Shown here piece by piece: positions 21,457 through 25,491 of a DNA stretch of 25,491 nt. Positions within the stretch are counted from its first letter, which is position 1. Every line of letters starts with the position of its first letter. Below the pieces are notes generated by a model. It was not told the origin of the DNA. It searched no databases and saw only the letters and a list, made by a program, of their open reading frames with translations. Origin of the DNA: a virus. Location: IMG/VR virus record IMGVR_UViG_3300027861_000181, positions 1-25,491 of that record, one strand, 5' to 3'. The position numbers and the translations under genes were made by a program.

Positions 21457-22161
21457 CTATGCATGTTTCTCGTAATATGTATATACCCTGTTGTACCATT
21501 CGTTGCGCCACTCGTCGTATTCATCTGGCCATACATCAAACTGTTGGTATGTTTCTCCGCCTAGTATCATACCATCATCTCCTCGACTACACATAAAGAT
21601 ATGCCCTTCTCGAATGTTGGTACCGTAGATTTCGTTGTGTGCTTCGGCATAAGCTACCAGCTGCAGGAAATAGTTTTGTACATACTCTAGCTTCTTAGGT
21701 TTGTTGGTCTGTTTAAAGTCCATTATACAAGGTTGTCCTTTGTATACACCTACCAAGTCGGTTGTGCCTGCGTACATCTGCGGAACATAAAGTGCAACCT
21801 CGCTACCCCAAATTTCATCAACATCTACCAGAGCATTGTCACGTACTTGTGTTGCCATTGCATGTGCTTTTTTAGCAAACGGATTACTACCCGGAGTAGG
21901 CCATTCACCAAACTCAACATAGTCCTCAAGATACTTGTGCATACGTGTACCTACGCCAGCAGCTTCAGTTACAACTTCTTGTGCTTTCTTCTCGCCTACA
22001 CGTTTTCGCCAGGCAATAAGACCAGACTTATCGCTTGTAGCATCAAGAATAGTCGTAACACTTGCAACAGCACCGCCATCAGGTGTCATGTACTTGCGTT
22101 TACCATCTATCTGTTTACGGGAAATGGGTGTATAATCGTACTTGGGTTTAATTAATGTCAT
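21457..22161 (-). CDS. PD-(D/E)XK exonuclease, Cas4/MGME1-like (234 aa)
   Basis: A phage DNA exonuclease. Motifs: ASVTTIL (33-39), GTRMHKYLED with H75, E121 in GSEVALY, AGTTDLVG with D135, D148-F-K150 and the QxxxY-like helix (YFLQLVAYAEA, Q167). This spacing is that of Cas4/MGME1/RecB-type nucleases, and all metal ligands are there, so it should be active. It probably acts in recombination or host DNA degradation. The -10 at 22168-22173 is only 6 nt before ATG 22161 and no ribosome site is visible, so the message is probably leaderless. Confidence 0.88.
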   Translation of the reverse strand: MTLIKPKYDYTPISRKQIDGKRKYMTPDGGAVASVTTILDATSDKSGLIAWRKRVGEKKAQEVVTEAAGVGTRMHKYLEDYVEFGEWPTPGSNPFAKKAHAMATQVRDNALVDVDEIWGSEVALYVPQMYAGTTDLVGVYKGQPCIMDFKQTNKPKKLEYVQNYFLQLVAYAEAHNEIYGTNIREGHIFMCSRGDDGMILGGETYQQFDVWPDEYDEWRNEWYNRVYTYYEKHA

Positions 22162-22196
22162 GCTACTAATGTAGCATACTATTAATTGCTTGTCAA
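22160..22196 (-). promoter_or_regulatory. Exonuclease promoter overlapped by a palindrome at the start codon
   Basis: TTGACA (22196-22191), a 17-bp spacer ending in TGC and TACATT (22173-22168). The inverted repeat ATGCTAC / GTAGCAT (22160-22177, 4-bp centre) covers the -10, the expected start and the ATG. Its half-site ATGCTA / TAGCAT is the same as in the nrdB promoter palindrome. The -35 overlaps the end of the upstream gene. Confidence 0.65.
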
Positions 22197-22537
22197 GTTA
22201 AATCGTTAGCCGAATCAGCCATATCTGCAACTGTGTCTCTTGCTTGATCAACTGTCATAGTATCGTCGACTTCTATGTTAGCACCGCCGCTGAGTATAAC
22301 TTCATCGTCAGTTACGTTAACGATAACATTTTTCAACGGGTCATGACCTGCCAAGTTGCGAAGTTGTTTATCGTTTATGGCTACACCCATGTTGTGTGCC
22401 ATGCTTAAAAAAGCATCAATTGGCACTGCTTTTTCACTGTCAGCGTCATCAGTTCGTCCCAGCAAATATTCAGCAAGTGCCATAAGTTGCTGGGGCGATG
22501 GGTGGCCAACTGATTCTCTGAACTCGCGAAATCGCAT
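22193..22537 (-). CDS. Hypothetical protein (114 aa)
   Basis: Starts MRFREFRESVGHPSPQQLMA. N-terminal helices, then a region NVIVNVTDDEVILSGG with beta character, and an acidic C-terminal helix (DTMTVDQARDTVADMADSAN). It starts one base after the stop of the 350-aa gene. Found next to a probable scaffold-type gene, it may be a virion or assembly factor. No known motif. Confidence 0.65.
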   Translation of the reverse strand: MRFREFRESVGHPSPQQLMALAEYLLGRTDDADSEKAVPIDAFLSMAHNMGVAINDKQLRNLAGHDPLKNVIVNVTDDEVILSGGANIEVDDTMTVDQARDTVADMADSANDLT

Positions 22538-22538
22538 A

Positions 22539-23591
22539 TTATCTACGAGCTCTTCCTAGACTGCCCATTTCTGGTTCTTCAACATCAACGTCTATGTCTA
22601 CATCAACATCATCAACTTCGGCATCCACATCCATATCTGCATCAAAGCCAACTTCTTCTTCAGCGCCCGGAACAACTGGTTCTTGTCCAGTAAGTGTGCC
22701 TTGCGCACTCTCAACGCCAAGTTTAGCAGCTTGTACTGCATCAACTAGTGCAGCTAGTGCTGCACTGGCTTCGTTGTTAAATGCTTGTGCTTCATTTGTA
22801 CCAACTGTGCTTGCAATACTAGTGCTCAACGCAGGCAAATCTTTAAATTGCATAGCAGTCACATCTTCTAGCATGCTTTGCATTCTGTCGACCATATCCT
22901 GTGCAGCTAAAACAACTTGAGCTTGCTGTACTTCGTCTTCAGTTAAGTAACGACCATCCATTGTTACTGTGGTTCCTTCGTTGCGTAGCTTGTTTAGCAC
23001 GGCGCCAGCAACACGCTGTCCTGCTGCTTTTGATCCATACTTCTTAGCAGCATTTTTAGCAATTTTAGCAAAGTTCTTACCTGGTTTACCAATGTCTTTG
23101 CCAGCGGCTGCCTTTTTAGCAGAGTAGTCATCTTTGGCTTCAGTTGTAGCAAGCATGCCCGCTAGCTGATCAGCTACTGCCTTGTCTGGGCCAGCAACGG
23201 CTGTGCCTGCTAGTGCTTTTGTTAGCGATTGAGGATTTGTATTAAGTTTTTTAGCAAGTGCATTTTGTTCTGCTGGACTGATTGTTTGTTGACTTTTGAT
23301 TTTGTCCAAGCTTTGCTTGACCATTGGATCTGCCATAGTGTTTTCGTCCATTGACAATCTGGCACTAAGTCCACGTTCCATAACCAGTAGTTTTAAGTAC
23401 CCGGCATCTTTTTCACTAGTGTGCAACTTGCTGGTATTACGGTGCTCGCTCATTAAACTGCGAACTTTTTTCAGCATGCCTTTGGCTTTTTCTGGAGCCA
23501 ATGTAGTGAAGTCAACTTTGTTGTGAAAATAACTTTCCATAACTTTTTGTGACTGTTTAGTTTGTGACGATTCCAGGTCAAATAGTTTCAT
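22539..23591 (-). CDS. Ala/Lys-rich probable structural or scaffold protein (350 aa)
   Basis: ATG 23591 (MKLFDLESSQTKQSQKVMES) has AAGGA and two late-type boxes before it. The protein is helical, rich in A, K, Q and D, with a basic middle (about 160-195: KKAAAGKDIGKPGKN...) and a repetitive acidic C-terminus (VDVDIDVDVEEPEMG) ending RARR. This bipolar, low-complexity style recalls prohead core/scaffold proteins of T4-like phages, but the similarity is in style only. A longer start at 23624 would overlap the upstream gene more. Confidence 0.6.
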   Translation of the reverse strand: MKLFDLESSQTKQSQKVMESYFHNKVDFTTLAPEKAKGMLKKVRSLMSEHRNTSKLHTSEKDAGYLKLLVMERGLSARLSMDENTMADPMVKQSLDKIKSQQTISPAEQNALAKKLNTNPQSLTKALAGTAVAGPDKAVADQLAGMLATTEAKDDYSAKKAAAGKDIGKPGKNFAKIAKNAAKKYGSKAAGQRVAGAVLNKLRNEGTTVTMDGRYLTEDEVQQAQVVLAAQDMVDRMQSMLEDVTAMQFKDLPALSTSIASTVGTNEAQAFNNEASAALAALVDAVQAAKLGVESAQGTLTGQEPVVPGAEEEVGFDADMDVDAEVDDVDVDIDVDVEEPEMGSLGRARR

Positions 23592-24072
23592 TATCAAATC
23601 CTTTTTGCTGACAGTATTTAGCAATGTTTATATATTTATCAATGTATTTCTGTAATATGTGATAACGATCTTTAGTATCATCCAACCTGTCAATTGTGAT
23701 ATTTCTTTGTGTTTCGGTAATTTTACTACTGTTGATAAAACAGCGATAGTGCATCATTTCGCTTTGACGTCTAACTAATTCGTTTTCATGTTTAATTAAT
23801 TGCTGCGCATCTGTTAATTTGCAATTTTTATCGTAAATGCACCAAGCAAGTGCAATCCTACTCGAGCTCACTGTTGTGATCAATTGGTTCTTTTTATAAA
23901 TGTTGTATGAATGATTTTCTGTTTTAACAATTCGATAGTACTTGAATGCAGAAATACTATCACCACTTCTGGTAATAGCATTGTTGTTTTCTAATAAATT
24001 TTCTTTTAAAATATCTGTTAATTTATTAACAGCTTTAGTTATGTACCGATGACGTATGTTATCACTAACCAT
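23578..24072 (-). CDS. Hypothetical protein (164 aa)
   Basis: Begins MVSDNIRHRYITKAVNKLTD. N-terminal basic helix, then a small beta domain (YRIVKTENHSYNIYKKNQLI...TTVSS) and a long C-terminal helix (ITIDRLDDTKDRYHILQKYI). ATG 24072 has GGAG upstream and overlaps the previous gene by 34 bp; its stop overlaps the next start by 14 bp. Late-type boxes for the next gene lie inside its end. Function unknown. Confidence 0.65.
   Translation of the reverse strand: MVSDNIRHRYITKAVNKLTDILKENLLENNNAITRSGDSISAFKYYRIVKTENHSYNIYKKNQLITTVSSSRIALAWCIYDKNCKLTDAQQLIKHENELVRRQSEMMHYRCFINSSKITETQRNITIDRLDDTKDRYHILQKYIDKYINIAKYCQQKGFDNETI
23615..23640 (-). promoter_or_regulatory. Two late-type promoter boxes before the 350-aa gene
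   Basis: GATAAATA (23640-23633) and GCTAAATA (23622-23615) both match TATAAATA at 6-7 positions, 24-42 nt before the ATG at 23591. The same box GATAAATA is seen before hsp20 and at 24334-24341. Confidence 0.5.
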
Positions 24073-24305
24073 CCGACTACTCCAATGAGAGTTGCAATTA
24101 TACCAGCTCCCCAGCTGATTAGTTGGTCATTGCGGCGTTGGGCCATCGCTGCTACCATATCGTGCACTTCCTTGATCAACATCTCGAGTTGATCAACTTT
24201 ACTATTTACTGAAATAATCTGATGAGACATTAATTTATATCGCTCAGCACACAAGTCTACGTGCGCTTCTAGACTTTTTTTCTCAATGGGTGTCGTATCA
24301 TTCAT
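24039..24305 (-). CDS. Coiled-coil protein with C-terminal membrane anchor (88 aa)
   Basis: Starts MNDTTPIEKKSLEAHVDLCA. Residues 27-55 form a heptad coil (VNSKVDQLEMLIKEVHDMVA), then residues 66-85 a single hydrophobic helix (GAGIIATLIGVVGWLVITYV). This layout is that of XhlA/hemolysin-like or tail-anchored phage proteins, which may act in lysis. The ATG at 24305 has AGAGG upstream, following a late-type box (24334-24341). Lysis role is inference only. Confidence 0.7.
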   Translation of the reverse strand: MNDTTPIEKKSLEAHVDLCAERYKLMSHQIISVNSKVDQLEMLIKEVHDMVAAMAQRRNDQLISWGAGIIATLIGVVGWLVITYVIGT

Positions 24306-24333
24306 GGTAACCTCTAATAATATTTGTTAAAGA

Positions 24334-24341
24334 TATTTATC
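24334..24341 (-). promoter_or_regulatory. Late-type promoter box for 24039-24305
   Basis: GATAAATA (24341-24334) 28 nt before the ATG at 24305, in the gap after the 24351-24794 gene. Identical to the hsp20 box. Confidence 0.5.
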
Positions 24342-24350
24342 AAATATACA

Positions 24351-24794
24351 CTATTCTAAAGTTACTGCCTTGAATTTAATGTTAGATTTAGAACCATGTG
24401 TGATCAAGTAAGGAAATAAAAATCCTTCTTTGTAGTATTCTGAAAGCCCTACTATCATAGGAACGCCGTGCATGTCGTTTTTTAGTAAACCAAGTTCGTC
24501 TTCACCATCATTGAATATATCAGGTTGTTCAACACAAAACGAAAGTTTCCAGTACTTATTTTTTCCTAAATTTGTACAAACCGGATCTGTAATGTCAATT
24601 GCTTGTGTTTTTAGTCCAACACACTGTAATATAGTTTCCCAATTGCGTTGTTGATTTCTACTGAAATTCCACTCATCAATTGTACTAATAGATGTACCGA
24701 CTTTGTTTATAATAGGTGTATCTTGTAGTTTTCGATGACTTGTTGTACCGGTGCAAGTGCAGTCAAATACTGTTACTATTTCAATTAATTGCAT
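24351..24794 (-). CDS. Hypothetical protein (147 aa)
   Basis: ATG 24794 (MQLIEIVTVFDCTCTGTTSH) was chosen over an upstream TTG. Mixed beta/helix globular protein: an N-terminal strand, TSISTIDEWNFSRNQQRNWE helix, VCTNLGKNKYWKLSFCVEQP strands and a C-terminal GFLFPYLITHGSKSN. The style suits a baseplate or neck component, but no family is recognised. It follows the terminator at 24838-24869, so it should have its own promoter, which I cannot see clearly. Confidence 0.6.
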   Translation of the reverse strand: MQLIEIVTVFDCTCTGTTSHRKLQDTPIINKVGTSISTIDEWNFSRNQQRNWETILQCVGLKTQAIDITDPVCTNLGKNKYWKLSFCVEQPDIFNDGEDELGLLKNDMHGVPMIVGLSEYYKEGFLFPYLITHGSKSNIKFKAVTLE

Positions 24795-24837
24795 GTCCAA
24801 AGTCCAATACTACAAGCTGGTAATATTACTTAGCCAC

Positions 24838-24869
24838 AAAAAAACCCTAGTTACAAAAACCAGGGTTTT
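24838..24869 (-). terminator. Rho-independent terminator after the 85-aa gene
   Basis: AAAACCCT / AGGGTTTT (24869-24862 and 24848-24841) with an inner GTT/AAC pairing and a run of seven T on the minus strand (24844-24838). It lies 25 nt after the stop of 24894-25151. The plus strand also reads a short stem followed by TTTT, so it could act weakly in both directions. Confidence 0.8.
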
Positions 24870-24893
24870 AATGAATAAACTTAAATTAAGTTA

Positions 24894-25151
24894 TTATGCA
24901 CTTGGGTTAGCGAATGTTGCAACTAGTGAGATGCCACTGACTGCTTCTGCGCCACCCGGGCCGCCTTGTACAGCAATATGGTTGCCGTTTGCTACACCTT
25001 CAACAGCGGCAATTGTGCCACCATATGTTGTTGTGATTGCTGTGCAAGCGGCTGCTACTGTGATTGTACCAGTTGCTACTGCATAGATGTATGTTGTTGG
25101 ACCAAGACCTTGGCCTTGCTTAACTGTTGCGGTTGTTGAAATTTCAGCCAT
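24894..25151 (-). CDS. Small Gly/Ala/Thr-rich probable virion protein (85 aa)
   Basis: MAEISTTATVKQGQGLGPTT starts a low-complexity beta-rich sequence (TYIYAVATGTITVAAACTAI) with few charges and a GGPGGAEAVSG turn, ending ATFANPSA. The composition resembles small decoration or fibre-tip proteins. The gene is isolated by its own leader (late-type box, hairpin, strong AGGAGAAAT) and terminator, which suggests high late expression. Start ATG 25151 is preferred over an earlier one inside the leader. Confidence 0.65.
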   Translation of the reverse strand: MAEISTTATVKQGQGLGPTTYIYAVATGTITVAAACTAITTTYGGTIAAVEGVANGNHIAVQGGPGGAEAVSGISLVATFANPSA

Positions 25152-25174
25152 TTTATTTCTCCTAAATAATGGTT

Positions 25175-25203
25175 GGAACATTAATGTCCCTACTTTTATT
25201 TAG
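25175..25203 (-). promoter_or_regulatory. Late-type promoter and 5' hairpin for the 85-aa gene
   Basis: CTAAATAA (25203-25196) is followed 5 nt later by GGGACA / TGTTCC with a 4-nt loop (25190-25175) and then AGGAG before the ATG. The hairpin would start at the expected +1, as in the leaders of hsp20, clpS and the mosaic cassette. Confidence 0.5.
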
Positions 25204-25208
25204 CACGT

Positions 25209-25491
25209 TTACGAGATATTGAGTGTTCTCAGTCTTTCATAACTTTCATTCTGAAATCCACGTTCACGCATTTGTAGCATGAGTCGATCTACAATAACTT
25301 TCCTGTCCTGCGGCTTTGTACGATCCCAGTTGCCAATTTGTCTACGCATTTGTATCAGTGGAGCCGGTAGGTAATCTTGCATTTCTCGTTGTAACATCAA
25401 CATCAAATAATTATAATCACCGGCATTATATTTGTTTTTTGCTATTGCTCTTAGATTACGCTTTAACCGTAACTCCGGCACACTCACTTGT
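25209..25491 (-). CDS. Hypothetical protein, 3' part or nearly whole (at least 92 aa)
   Basis: Reads ...VSVPELRLKRNLRAIAKNKY, then LMLMLQREMQDYLPAPLIQM and ends RLRTLNIS; basic and helical. A GTG at 25487 could be the start, but the frame is still open at the window edge, so the gene may extend further. Possibly a structural or DNA-packaging accessory protein by position; nothing supports this directly. Confidence 0.6.
   Translation of the reverse strand, partial: QVSVPELRLKRNLRAIAKNKYNAGDYNYLMLMLQREMQDYLPAPLIQMRRQIGNWDRTKPQDRKVIVDRLMLQMRERGFQNESYERLRTLNIS

Overview
This window looks like part of the genome of a marine T4-like (contractile-tail) bacteriophage. It is AT-rich and almost every gene lies on the minus strand, usually with start/stop overlaps of a few bases. 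The contents are typical of such phages: a tRNA cluster, class Ia ribonucleotide reductase (nrdA, nrdB) with a glutaredoxin, an IbpA-like Hsp20, a PAAR spike-tip protein, a beta-helix tail-spike-like protein, a Cas4/MGME1-like exonuclease and many small unknown genes. The host is probably a Gram-negative marine bacterium, because a phage-encoded lipoprotein carries a proteobacterial lipobox and the promoters look like host sigma-70 sites. The exact host cannot be read from the sequence.

Layout, in plus coordinates: 1-194 is a truncated metallophosphoesterase. 272-600 holds four tRNA genes (Gln, Ser, Pro, Trp). 599-782 looks like a complete small-RNA unit (promoter, structured body, terminator). 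801-2344 holds two more tRNAs (Leu, Ile2-type CAT) and six small unknown genes. 2374-3168 is the only plus-strand gene, a second metallophosphoesterase. 3170-3996 encodes ClpS and Hsp20. 4072-5932 is a patchwork: a pentapeptide-repeat protein, four short genes of different base composition, and a broken gene in which a slice of GMP reductase is fused to pentapeptide repeats. 6036-8423 encodes an FG-GAP lipoprotein. 8492-12331 encodes ClpX and a large membrane/coiled-coil protein. 12373-15633 holds small genes, a 693-aa probable virion protein and the PAAR protein. 15633-19383 is the nrd module. 19397-25491 holds the tail spike, exonuclease and virion/unknown genes.

Two promoter classes recur. 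One is sigma-70-like, TTGACA (or TTGACT) with 16-17 bp to TATAcT/TATAtT, often with an upstream TG. It precedes the small-gene operon, the sRNA, the lipoprotein, the mosaic cassette, nrdB and the exonuclease. The other resembles T4 late promoters (TATAAATA; here mostly nnTAAATA) and precedes Hsp20 and virion genes. Several leaders carry a strong hairpin at or near the expected mRNA 5' end.

The most interesting theme is control of host proteolysis: one phage carries an N-degron adaptor (ClpS) with altered pocket residues, a ClpX that keeps its ClpP-docking IGF loop, and a small heat-shock protein, but no ClpP is present here. The most unusual structures are the GMP-reductase/pentapeptide chimera with its 39-bp duplication, the putative sRNA next to the tRNAs, and the palindromes over the nrdB and exonuclease promoters.
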